Source: an uncultured Bacteroidales bacterium (GTDB lineage Bacteria; Bacteroidota; Bacteroidia; Bacteroidales; P3). Taken from it: a stretch of 6,519 bases of DNA. A program made the translations under genes and the position numbers. The notes beneath the pieces are model-generated. The model was not told where the DNA came from, did no database searches, and was given only the letters and a program-made list of their open reading frames with translations. Each line of letters starts with the position of its first letter. Within the stretch, counting starts at the first letter, position 1. Of this stretch, positions 1 through 6,186 are shown in pieces. The stretch lies in assembly GCA_946540365.1 (NCBI GenBank), contig CAMNIH010000097.1:1-6519 (forward strand), written 5' to 3'.

Positions 1-129
1 AGTCCCCGTCAGGGGACGACGGAAAGTAGCCGTGGGCGCGAGCCCACGGTAGGCGCCCCACCGCGACATCAAAAGCCCCGTAGGGGCGACGGAAAGGTCA
101 GCGTGGGTTCCCGTCGCCCCGACGGGGCT
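1..129. repeat. REP-like GC-rich hairpin repeat cluster
   Basis: This non-coding, GC-rich stretch is built from nested inverted repeats and is cut by the window edge. Hairpins seen are GTCCCC(2-7)/GGGGAC(12-17); an 8-bp stem CCGTGGGC(30-37)/GCCCACGG(42-49) closed by a GCGA tetraloop; GCCCC(75-79)/GGGGC(83-87); and a large inverted repeat in which 74-92 pairs with 111-129 at 18 of 19 positions. The submotif GACGGAAAG occurs twice (18-26 and 88-96), so at least two related units are present. The tetranucleotide GTAG (26-29) abuts the 8-bp hairpin directly, which is the known architecture of REP sequences mobilised by RAYT (TnpA_REP) transposases. Similar dispersed repeats are recalled from other Bacteroidota, but that is memory and not a search. 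No coding signal is seen. Confidence 0.7.
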
Positions 130-154
130 GCCGTTTTGCCGGCATGACATAAAA

Positions 155-182
155 AAAGGAGCCCCCGCACGGGGACTCCTTT
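155..182 (-). terminator. Rho-independent terminator of clpB
   Basis: Read on the minus strand, this is a 12-bp stem (AAAGGAGTCCCC paired with GGGGGCTCCTTT, one T-G wobble) with a GTGC loop. It runs into an uninterrupted T-run on the minus strand (a-run at 151-157 on the plus strand). It lies 27 nt past the clpB stop codon, so it is placed to end the clpB transcript. Confidence 0.9.
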
Positions 183-209
183 GCATTTTGTGGGCGACAG
201 GCTCACGGG

Positions 210-2825
210 TTATTGCTTCGCACTGCCCTCGCTTTGCGCCGGGTTGTAGAAGACGAAGTGGTCGTCGATGACATCGATGATGATGGTCTCGTTGCTGTGG
301 ATCTTGCCCTCGAGCAGCTGGCGGCTCATCTCGTTCAGTATCTCGCGCTGGATGACACGCTTCACCGGTCGGGCGCCCATGGCGGGGTCGAAGCCCACCT
401 CGGCCAGGCGGTTGACGGCCTCGTCGGTGGCGCTGATGGTGATGTCGTTCTGCTCCAGCATGTGGGCCACGGAGCGGAGCTGTATGCGCACGATGTCGCG
501 GATCTGGCTCTGGGTGAGCGGCTGGAACATGATGATCTCGTCGATACGGTTGAGGAACTCGGGGCGTATGCGCTGCTTGAGCAGTTCCATGACGGCCTGC
601 TTGGTCTCGTCGAGGTCGTAGGGCGAGGGGTTGGGGTTGTGTTCCAGCTTCTCGCGGATGACGTCGGAGCCCATGTTGGAAGTCATGATGATGATGGTGT
701 TCTTGAAGTCGCAGGTGCGGCCCTTGTTGTCGGTCAGTCGACCGTCCTCGAGGACCTGCAGCAGGATGTTGAACACATCGGGGTGGGCCTTCTCGATCTC
801 GTCGAAGAGGACGATGGAGTAGGGTTTTCTCCTGACGGCCTCGGTGAGCTGGCCGCTCTCGTCGTAGCCGACGTAGCCCGGAGGCGCTCCGATGAGGCGG
901 CTGACGCTGTGGCGCTCCTGGTACTCGGACATATCGATACGCACCATCATGTTCTCGTCGTCGAAGAGCACCTCGGCCAATGCCTTGGCGAGCTCGGTCT
1001 TGCCGACGCCGGTGGTGCCGAGGAAGATGAAGGAGCCGATGGGTCGCTTGCCGTCGCTCAGGCCGGCACGCGAGCGGCGCACGGCGTTGGCGATGACGGA
1101 GATGGCCTCGTCCTGGCCGACGACGCGCTTGTGCAGCTCGTCCTCAAGGTGCAGCAGGCGTTCGCGCTCGCTCTGCAGCATGCGGGTCACGGGGATGCCG
1201 GTCCACTTGGAGACCACCTCGGCGATCTGCTCGGAGTCGACCTCCTCGTTGATCAGGGCGCCGGAGGCCTGCATCTGCTTGAGTTGCAGCTTGAGGTCCT
1301 GTACTTTCTTCTCGGCCTCCTTGATGCGGCCGTAGCGCAACTCGGCCACCTTGCCGTAGTCGCCCTGCCGCTCGGCCTGCTCGGCCTCGAACTTGAAGCT
1401 TTCGATGTTCTTCACCTCGGCCTGGATGGCCTCGACGATCTGCTTCTCGTTCTGCCAGCGGGCCTTCATCTGGTCGCGCTGCTCGCGCAAGGTGCCCAGT
1501 TCCTTGTCGATCTGGGCGATCTTGTCCTGGTCGTTCTCGCGCTTGATGGCCTCGCGCTCGATCTCGAGCTGGCGGATGCGGCGCTCGATCTCGTCGAGCT
1601 CCTCAGGCACCGAGTCGATCTCGAGCCGCAGCTTGGCGGCCGCCTCGTCGATGAGGTCGATGGCCTTGTCGGGCAGGAAACGGTCGGAGATGTAGCGGTG
1701 CGAGAGCTCGGCGGCGGCGATGATGGCCTCGTCCTTGATACGCACGCGGTGGTGTACCTCGTAGCGCTCCTTCAGCCCACGGAGGATGCTGATGGTGTCG
1801 GGCACCGAGGGCTCGTCAATGAGTACGCTCTGGAAACGGCGCTCGAGGGCCTTGTCCTTCTCGAAGTACTTCTGGTACTCGGCGAGCGTGGTGGCGCCGA
1901 TGGCGCGGAGCTCGCCACGGGCCAAGGCGGGCTTGAGGATGTTGGCGGCGTCCATGGCGCCCTCGCCTCCGCCCGCACCGACGAGGGTGTGGATCTCGTC
2001 GATGAAGAGGATGATCTCGCCGTCGGCCTCGTTGATTTCGCGGATGACGGACTTGAGTCGCTCCTCGAATTCGCCTTTGTACTTGGCGCCGGCGATGAGG
2101 GCGCCCATGTCGAGGCTGTAGATGGTCTTCGACTTCAGGTTCTCGGCCACGTCGCCGCTGACGATACGCTGCGCCAGACCCTCGGCGATGGCCGTCTTGC
2201 CGACGCCGGGCTCGCCGATGAGGATGGGGTTGTTCTTGGTGCGGCGGCTGAGGATCTGCAGCACACGGCGGATCTCCTCGTCGCGCCCGATAACCGGGTC
2301 GAGCTTGCCGGCCTGGGCCAGCTGGTTGAGGTTCTTGGCGTACTTGTTCAGGGCGTTCATGGTCTGCTCCTGATTCTGGCTGGTCACCTTGCTGCCCTTG
2401 CGGAGGTCGGCGATGGCGGCCGTCAGGGCCTTCTCGCTGCAGCCGGCGTCCTTCAGCAGCTGGCTGATGCGGTCGCGGCCGGAGAGGAGGCCGAGCAGCA
2501 GGTGCTCGACGCTGACGAACTCGTCGTTCATCTTGGTGGCGCGCTGCTGGGCGTTGACGAGGGCCTGGTTGGCGTCGTTGCTCAAATAGACCTGGCCACC
2601 GCTGACGTGAGGCAGCGTGCCCAGGATGTCATCCACCTGTTGCGTCAGGCGGGGGATGTTGACCTCCATCTTCTTGAGGAGGTAAGGGGTGACGTTCTCG
2701 TCCTCCGAGAGGAGCCCCTTCAGCAGGTGGGCCGTCTCGATGGCCGGGTGCTGCCCTCCGAGGGCAATCTCCTGGGCCTTCTGCACGGCTTCCTGCGCTT
2801 TGATTGTGAACTTGTCTAAGGTCAT
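210..2825 (-). CDS. clpB: ATP-dependent chaperone ClpB (Hsp100 disaggregase)
   Basis: ClpB is a cytoplasmic AAA+ hexamer that pulls polypeptides out of aggregates together with DnaK/DnaJ/GrpE. The 871 residues are in family order: Clp N-domain repeats (about 1-145); NBD1 with Walker A GEPGVGKT (204-211), pore-loop Tyr249 in GAKYKG, Walker B IILFIDE (271-277) and an Arg pair at 329-330; a charged coiled-coil middle domain (about 402-520) that separates ClpB from ClpA/ClpC; NBD2 with Walker A GTTGVGKT (603-610), pore-loop Tyr651 in GYVG, Walker B IVLFDE (671-676) and sensor-2 GAR (817-819). Walker A of NBD2 has Thr where E. coli has Pro (GPTGVGKT), which should be harmless. The frame stays open upstream to 2945, but those 40 residues cross the preceding gene's terminator. 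The start at 2825 is chosen because [13 protein letters not shown] matches known ClpB N-termini; its leader is A-rich with no Shine-Dalgarno. Length is close to E. coli ClpB (857). No frameshift or missing motif is seen. Confidence 0.98.
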   Translation of the reverse strand: MTLDKFTIKAQEAVQKAQEIALGGQHPAIETAHLLKGLLSEDENVTPYLLKKMEVNIPRLTQQVDDILGTLPHVSGGQVYLSNDANQALVNAQQRATKMNDEFVSVEHLLLGLLSGRDRISQLLKDAGCSEKALTAAIADLRKGSKVTSQNQEQTMNALNKYAKNLNQLAQAGKLDPVIGRDEEIRRVLQILSRRTKNNPILIGEPGVGKTAIAEGLAQRIVSGDVAENLKSKTIYSLDMGALIAGAKYKGEFEERLKSVIREINEADGEIILFIDEIHTLVGAGGGEGAMDAANILKPALARGELRAIGATTLAEYQKYFEKDKALERRFQSVLIDEPSVPDTISILRGLKERYEVHHRVRIKDEAIIAAAELSHRYISDRFLPDKAIDLIDEAAAKLRLEIDSVPEELDEIERRIRQLEIEREAIKRENDQDKIAQIDKELGTLREQRDQMKARWQNEKQIVEAIQAEVKNIESFKFEAEQAERQGDYGKVAELRYGRIKEAEKKVQDLKLQLKQMQASGALINEEVDSEQIAEVVSKWTGIPVTRMLQSERERLLHLEDELHKRVVGQDEAISVIANAVRRSRAGLSDGKRPIGSFIFLGTTGVGKTELAKALAEVLFDDENMMVRIDMSEYQERHSVSRLIGAPPGYVGYDESGQLTEAVRRKPYSIVLFDEIEKAHPDVFNILLQVLEDGRLTDNKGRTCDFKNTIIIMTSNMGSDVIREKLEHNPNPSPYDLDETKQAVMELLKQRIRPEFLNRIDEIIMFQPLTQSQIRDIVRIQLRSVAHMLEQNDITISATDEAVNRLAEVGFDPAMGARPVKRVIQREILNEMSRQLLEGKIHSNETIIIDVIDDHFVFYNPAQSEGSAKQ

Positions 2826-2900
2826 AGTTATTTGATTTTTGATTTGTTTCGATTTGTTTTTACACCTGACCCTAAAGCAAATAGAATACCAAACAAAAAA
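2826..2900 (-). promoter_or_regulatory. clpB leader with weak promoter candidate
   Basis: This AT-rich stretch separates the upstream terminator from clpB. On the minus strand the best -7-like box is TCTATTTG (2878-2885, 7 of 8 against TAnnTTTG). The only TTTG near the right distance lies about 22 nt upstream, in the terminator hairpin, so the match is weak. The leader just before the ATG carries CAAATC-type words about every 10 nt (ACAAATCGAAACAAATC and onward), an A-rich context typical of Bacteroidota translation starts. No CIRCE inverted repeat (TTAGCACTC/GAGTGCTAA) is seen, so HrcA control is not supported. A terminator upstream implies that clpB needs its own promoter, but the exact element is uncertain. 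Confidence 0.35.
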
Positions 2901-2921
2901 GGACTGCCAAAATGGCAGTCC
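2901..2921 (-). terminator. Rho-independent terminator after small membrane protein gene
   Basis: A perfect 9-bp stem, GGACTGCCA (2901-2909) and TGGCAGTCC (2913-2921), encloses a 3-nt loop. On the minus strand the stem is followed at once by TTTTTTGTTT (2891-2900). It starts 25 nt after the stop of the 81-residue membrane protein gene and therefore separates clpB from the upstream genes. Confidence 0.9.
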
Positions 2922-2946
2922 CGATGTCAGTACGGTTCCCGTCAAG

Positions 2947-3192
2947 CTACTTCTTCTTGATGAGGGAGATGACCCACAGGAGGATGACGGCGCCGATGAC
3001 GGCGGTGACGATACGGCCGACCAGGGAGCCGCCCCAGTCGATGCCGATCCACGAGAGGACGTTGCCGCCGATAAAACCGCCGACGATGCCGACGAGGAGG
3101 TTGACCCAGAAGCCGAAGCCCGAGCCTTTCATGAGCTTGCCGGCCAGAAATCCGGCCAATGCTCCGATGAGAATTGTGACAATGATACCCAT
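2947..3192 (-). CDS. GlsB/YeaQ/YmgE family small membrane protein
   Basis: The 81-residue protein is almost wholly hydrophobic and Gly-rich, with three predicted membrane segments at about 2-19, 29-50 and 56-77 and a basic KKK tail. The pattern of a first helix rich in GALAGFLAG, the middle GIVGGFIGG and a short WIGIDWGG loop before the last helix fits the transglycosylase-associated protein family (GlsB/YeaQ/YmgE). These are inner-membrane proteins linked to general or envelope stress; their biochemical role is not established. The ATG at 3190-3192 follows an A/T-rich leader, and the stop is TAG. The gene begins 32 nt after the galE stop, in the same direction, with no terminator between, so it may be co-transcribed with galE; it is followed by a clear terminator. 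Family assignment rests on the hydrophobic pattern and length. Confidence 0.85.
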   Translation of the reverse strand: MGIIVTILIGALAGFLAGKLMKGSGFGFWVNLLVGIVGGFIGGNVLSWIGIDWGGSLVGRIVTAVIGAVILLWVISLIKKK

Positions 3193-3224
3193 ATTTTATT
3201 TATTTATAAAGTAAACAATAATTT

Positions 3225-4271
3225 TCAAGCACCCTCATACCCCTCCGGGTTCTGGCGCTGCCAGTTCCAGCTGTCGCGCACCATGTCGTCGATGCCGTAC
3301 TTGGCCTCCCAGCCCAGCTCGACCTTGGCCTTGGCGGGGTTGCAGTAGCAGGTGGCGATGTCGCCCGCACGACGGGGCTTGATGCTGTAGGGCACGTCGA
3401 CGCCGTTGACGCGGACGAAAGCCTTCACCATGTCGAGCACGGAGTAGCCGTGGCCGGTACCTATATTATATATGCCTGTACCACAGCGGCGGGCAATGGC
3501 CTGCAGCGCGCAGACATGGGCGGCGGCGAGGTCGACGACATGGATATAGTCGCGCACTCCCGTGCCGTCGGGCGTGGGGTAGTCGTTGCCGAAGACCCCG
3601 AGCTCCTTGCGCTTGCCCACGGCCACCTGGGTGATATAGGGCATCAGGTTGTTCGGTATGCCGTTGGGGTTCTCCCCTATCCGGCCCGACGGATGCGCCC
3701 CCACGGGGTTGAAGTAGCGCAGCAGGACGACATTCCACTCCGTGTCGGCCTTCTGGATGTCCATCAGCACCTGCTCCAGCATGCTCTTGGTCCAGCCGTA
3801 GGGGTTCGTACACTGGCCCTTGGGGCAGTTTTCGGTGATGGGGATCTCGGCCGGGTCGCCGTAGACGGTGGCCGACGAGCTGAAGATGATGTTCTTGCAG
3901 CCATGCTTGCGCATCACATCCACCAGCGTCAGGGTGCCGCCGATGTTGTTCTCGTAGTACTCCCACGGTTTCTCCACGCTTTCGCCCACCGCCTTCAGAC
4001 CGGCGAAGTGGATGCAGGCATCGAACCGATGTTCGGCAAAGACGCGCTCCAGCCCCTCGCGGTCGCGGATGTCAACCTTGTAGAAGGGGATTTGCAGGTG
4101 CGCCGGCAGCCGGGACGGCTGGTCGCCCAGTATCTCCGCTACGCGGCGCAGCGCCACGGGATTGCTGTTGCTCAGGTTGTCGACAACCACGGCCGTGTGT
4201 CCGGCCTTGTAGAGTTCAATCAGTGTGTGGGAGCCGATGTATCCGGCCCCGCCGGAAACCAAGATATTCAT
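3225..4271 (-). CDS. galE: UDP-glucose 4-epimerase GalE
   Basis: GalE is a cytoplasmic, NAD-dependent extended short-chain dehydrogenase that interconverts UDP-glucose and UDP-galactose in the Leloir pathway and in glycan precursor supply. The 348 residues show the N-terminal Rossmann motif GGAGYIGSH (7-15), Asp31-Asn32 placed to bind the NAD ribose, SSSATVYG (131-138) with the catalytic Ser133, and the catalytic pair Tyr158/Lys162 in YGWTK. The C-terminal sugar-nucleotide part includes RYFNPVGAHPSG (185-196) and RAGDIATCYCNP (301-312). Length is typical (E. coli 338). By alignment from memory, Cys308 occupies the gatekeeper position (human Cys307, E. coli Tyr299), where a small residue allows N-acetylated substrates; acceptance of UDP-GlcNAc/GalNAc is therefore plausible but is inference. 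It lies 55 nt after the thioredoxin-like gene and 32 nt before the small membrane protein gene. No other Leloir genes (galK, galT) are in view. Confidence 0.96.
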   Translation of the reverse strand: MNILVSGGAGYIGSHTLIELYKAGHTAVVVDNLSNSNPVALRRVAEILGDQPSRLPAHLQIPFYKVDIRDREGLERVFAEHRFDACIHFAGLKAVGESVEKPWEYYENNIGGTLTLVDVMRKHGCKNIIFSSSATVYGDPAEIPITENCPKGQCTNPYGWTKSMLEQVLMDIQKADTEWNVVLLRYFNPVGAHPSGRIGENPNGIPNNLMPYITQVAVGKRKELGVFGNDYPTPDGTGVRDYIHVVDLAAAHVCALQAIARRCGTGIYNIGTGHGYSVLDMVKAFVRVNGVDVPYSIKPRRAGDIATCYCNPAKAKVELGWEAKYGIDDMVRDSWNWQRQNPEGYEGA

Positions 4272-4303
4272 GTTTTAGATTCCATTAATCTTTTGTTTCG
4301 TGT

Positions 4304-4321
4304 CGTGGCACTTGCGCCACG
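4304..4321 (-). other. Small hairpin between thioredoxin-like gene and galE
   Basis: A 6-bp perfect stem, CGTGGC (4304-4309) and GCCACG (4316-4321), encloses a 6-nt loop; one more G-T pair is possible on the minus strand. It lies just after the thioredoxin-like stop codon (TGA at 4327-4329) and 33 nt before the galE ATG. There is no run of T directly after it on the minus strand, so it is not a convincing terminator. It could be a partial attenuator or an mRNA-stabilising stem, or be incidental. No promoter box was recognised in the rest of the 55-nt gap. Confidence 0.3.
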
Positions 4322-4326
4322 CTCCG

Positions 4327-4815
4327 TCACTTCACCTCCGCCTCCACAGCCTTCCTGTTCCAGAGGCGCAGAAACTTCTCCACTCGCTTGCGGCTGTAAC
4401 CCTTGCCCTCCTCCAGGCTCTCACTCTCCTGGATATGGATAGGAGTCCCCTCCTCGTTGAGCACCACAAAGGCCGGGTAGCCGAAACGGCCCGGATTGCC
4501 GAGGTACTTCATGGCCTCCAGATTCTTGTTCTGCTTCGAATAGTTGACATGGATGTAGACGTAGTTCTCCTTCATCAGCGGGGCGATGACGCTGTCATTA
4601 GCGGCAAACTCGGCAAACCGCAGGCACCACGGGCACCAGTTGCCGCCCACCTGACACATCACGTAGCGGCCCGTCTCACGCGCCAATTCCGTGGCCTCAC
4701 GGATCTGCTTCATGGCATCGAGGTTTTCGTCATAAACCTTTGGAGCCTGCGCCTGGGCGACATAGCCCATGGCCAGCACAAGGACAAACAGACAGATTTT
4801 CTTCATTACTCTCAT
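4327..4815 (-). CDS. Exported thioredoxin-fold protein (WCPWC motif)
   Basis: The 162-residue protein starts with a basic n-region (MRVMKK), a hydrophobic stretch (7-18) and a likely signal peptidase site after VAQA (about residue 22) or AQAQA (about 24), so it should be periplasmic. A thioredoxin-like core follows: YVMCQVGGNWCPWC with the redox pair Cys61/Cys64, and the cis-Pro region FGYPAFVVLNEEG with Pro114. Length and motif fit small Thioredoxin_7-like proteins, but the substrate or partner cannot be told from sequence; the WCPWC pair is compatible with disulfide reduction or exchange. An additional Cys54 lies just before the motif. Met1 is used as the start; Met4 (4806) would give an equally good signal peptide (MKKICLF) and cannot be excluded. 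It begins 21 nt after the Fic-gene stop, suggesting co-transcription, and ends 55 nt before galE. Confidence 0.85.
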   Translation of the reverse strand: MRVMKKICLFVLVLAMGYVAQAQAPKVYDENLDAMKQIREATELARETGRYVMCQVGGNWCPWCLRFAEFAANDSVIAPLMKENYVYIHVNYSKQNKNLEAMKYLGNPGRFGYPAFVVLNEEGTPIHIQESESLEEGKGYSRKRVEKFLRLWNRKAVEAEVK

Positions 4816-4836
4816 GACTTACTTTTATTATGTTAT

Positions 4837-5973
4837 TTACCTTTCGACAACTTCCCAGTGGCCGCCCTTGTCGGGGCCGATACGCAACAATAGGCCTTTG
4901 GCTTTCAGGTTGGCAAGGTGCTTCTCCACCGCACGGGTGCTTATGCCAACCTGCCCGGCAAGAACCTCTGTTGTGATGGCTGGGTTCTCCGAAATGAGAC
5001 AGAGTATTTTCTCCGAACTTTTAATAGTTTTCTGAGAACTTTTCGGTGTTTTCTCCGAACTTTTCGCCATTTTCTCCGAACTTTTCACAATTTTCTCCGA
5101 ACCTTTTTCTATTCTCCTCAAGGAACCATATTCATCCTGGTCCTCGCTTACACCGCTGGCAACATCCTTCCAGCGGATATGAAGATAGCGATTCTTCAAC
5201 TCATTTTCCTCACCCATCAGCAGGTTGCGGAAGAAAAGTTCAAGGAATTCCATGTTGCGTTCCACCCCGGCTGGCAGATTCTGATAGTTGGCACGAACAA
5301 GGGCGTTGCGGAAATACCACGAGTGGCGCTTGAAAGGTTCATTGTCCACATGGTAGCCCATCTGGCGCAAGTATTTGATAATGAATACCGCCGTAGTGCG
5401 TGTATTGCCTTCGCCAAAGGGGTGGATCTGCCAGATACCCGACACAAACGAGCACAAATGTTCCACGACCTGTCCCATGGGTAACCCCTTGTAGGAGAAC
5501 TTCTTTTCTTGTGCAAAATCATAGTCGAGCGTGGAGCTGATCATGTCGCATGAGGTGTAAAGCACTGAAGCGTCGTCCAATACCCACTCATGTTTTTTGA
5601 TATTGGTCTGGCGGTAACGGCCGGCGCGGGGCAGAATGCCCTCGAACAGGCGGCGATGGATAGACGACAGCATGGCGGGCGAGAAGGTGAATGTGTCCTC
5701 GGAGAGCAGACGCGCGATGCGGGCCGCCACGCCGTCAGCCTCGTCGGTGCCCTCCTGCTCGCGACGGCCGTTCTCGGTCTGGTAGTAGGAGGCGATGCGG
5801 CGGTCCACCTCGTCGATACTGATGTCGCCCTCGATGTGTTCCTGCGCCGTCTGTAGCAGATAGTGCGACGGACGCAGCCCGTCCACGGCCTGCAACCCGA
5901 TGGCTACCTGCCAGTTCTCGGCGCGCACCTTGCGGTCCGGTTCACCTTGTATTACATACTGTTCGAAGTCCAC
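4837..5973 (-). CDS. Fic family protein with VbhA-like N-terminus and C-terminal winged helix
   Basis: Fic enzymes usually transfer AMP or another nucleotide-derived group to a protein hydroxyl. This 378-residue protein shows an N-terminal helical segment (about 16-62) resembling VbhA-type antitoxin domains, with LQAVDG (27-32) at the inhibitory-helix position; the Fic core (about 98-200) with a flap-like stretch NIKKHEWVLDD (124-134) and active site HPFGEGNTR (His184-Arg192, with Glu188 expected to bind Mg); five 7-residue K/S/E repeats (289-323); and a C-terminal winged helix-turn-helix (about 324-378) ending GPDKGGHWEVV. Two departures stand out: the canonical HxFx(D/E)GNGRxxR ends in Ala195 instead of the second Arg, and the inhibitory (S/T)xxxE(G/N) reads LxxxDG. 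The start is GTG: the codon just before it is an in-frame TAG, and the next Met is residue 101. A strong promoter lies upstream. Target and exact chemistry cannot be read from sequence; the winged helix suggests DNA or operator binding. Confidence 0.93.
   Translation of the reverse strand: MDFEQYVIQGEPDRKVRAENWQVAIGLQAVDGLRPSHYLLQTAQEHIEGDISIDEVDRRIASYYQTENGRREQEGTDEADGVAARIARLLSEDTFTFSPAMLSSIHRRLFEGILPRAGRYRQTNIKKHEWVLDDASVLYTSCDMISSTLDYDFAQEKKFSYKGLPMGQVVEHLCSFVSGIWQIHPFGEGNTRTTAVFIIKYLRQMGYHVDNEPFKRHSWYFRNALVRANYQNLPAGVERNMEFLELFFRNLLMGEENELKNRYLHIRWKDVASGVSEDQDEYGSLRRIEKGSEKIVKSSEKMAKSSEKTPKSSQKTIKSSEKILCLISENPAITTEVLAGQVGISTRAVEKHLANLKAKGLLLRIGPDKGGHWEVVER
5007..5111 (-). repeat. Five 21-bp tandem repeats inside the Fic gene
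   Basis: Five head-to-tail 21-bp units occupy 5007-5027, 5028-5048, 5049-5069, 5070-5090 and 5091-5111. The plus-strand core TTTTCTCCGAACTTTT is exact in units 1, 3 and 4; unit 2 has TGAG in place of TCCG, and unit 5 has one C for T in the core. Each unit keeps frame and encodes one heptad of the form xKSSEKx (unit 2 gives Q for E, unit 5 gives G for the first S), that is residues 289-323. The block links the Fic core to the winged-helix domain. Confidence 0.95.
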
Positions 5974-5994
5974 CTATGCGTCTCAATTATTTTG

Positions 5995-6026
5995 CAAAAA
6001 TACGATTTTTTTCCGACATGGCCAAA
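5995..6026 (-). promoter_or_regulatory. Bacteroidota-type promoter of the Fic gene
   Basis: On the minus strand the -33 box TTTG (6023-6026) is followed after 20 nt by the -7 box TATTTTTG (5995-6002), an exact match to TAnnTTTG within the 19-21 nt spacing known for the Bacteroidota primary sigma factor. The predicted transcript would begin near 5990, leaving a leader of roughly 17 nt before the GTG start at 5973. This supports that start and may serve the whole downstream gene string. Confidence 0.8.
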
Positions 6027-6132
6027 TGTTTTTTATATATTTTTCCGGTATCGAAAGACATAAAAAATAATTTTGACGAATAAAAAAAACATCAATACAG
6101 AAGACCACGAAACCACCAAAGACCACAAATCA

Positions 6133-6186
6133 CCAAATTCATATATAATTTGGGGAATAAAATCACTAAATTTAATATGAATTTGG
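6133..6186. repeat. Pair of similar 21-bp near-palindromes
   Basis: Box 1 (6133-6153) is CCAAATT-N7-AATTTGG, a perfect 7-bp inverted repeat. Box 2 (6166-6186) begins CTAAATTTAATATG and ends AATTTGG. The reverse complement of box 2 matches box 1 at 18 of 21 positions. The boxes are 12 nt apart, giving a centre-to-centre distance of 33 bp, about three helical turns. This geometry suits a double operator for a dimeric regulator, but no regulator is identified. Box 2 overlaps the first codons of the 6177-6320 remnant. Confidence 0.6.

Noticed and set aside
1..129. CRISPR array
   Set aside because: The repeated pieces are hairpin arms at irregular spacing, not equal direct repeats with unique spacers of constant length.
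213..2819. An 868-codon plus-strand open frame opposite clpB
   Set aside because: It is an exact antisense mirror of clpB, rich in L/V/D/G as expected from the reverse of GC-rich codons, with no recognisable domain. ClpB itself is unambiguous.
2826..2945. A 40-residue N-terminal extension of ClpB
   Set aside because: It would translate through the perfect terminator hairpin at 2901-2921 and has no match to ClpB N-termini; the start at 2825 matches the family.
4304..4321. Terminator after the thioredoxin-like gene
   Set aside because: The stem is short and no T-run follows it on the minus strand, so it is listed only as a hairpin.
3450..4442. A 330-codon plus-strand frame opposite galE and the thioredoxin-like gene
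   Set aside because: It spans two well-supported genes and the gap between them, and has no family features; it is a GC-codon shadow.
5007..5111. CRISPR-like or intergenic satellite
   Set aside because: The 21-bp units are contiguous with no spacers and lie inside the Fic coding frame, where they encode heptads.
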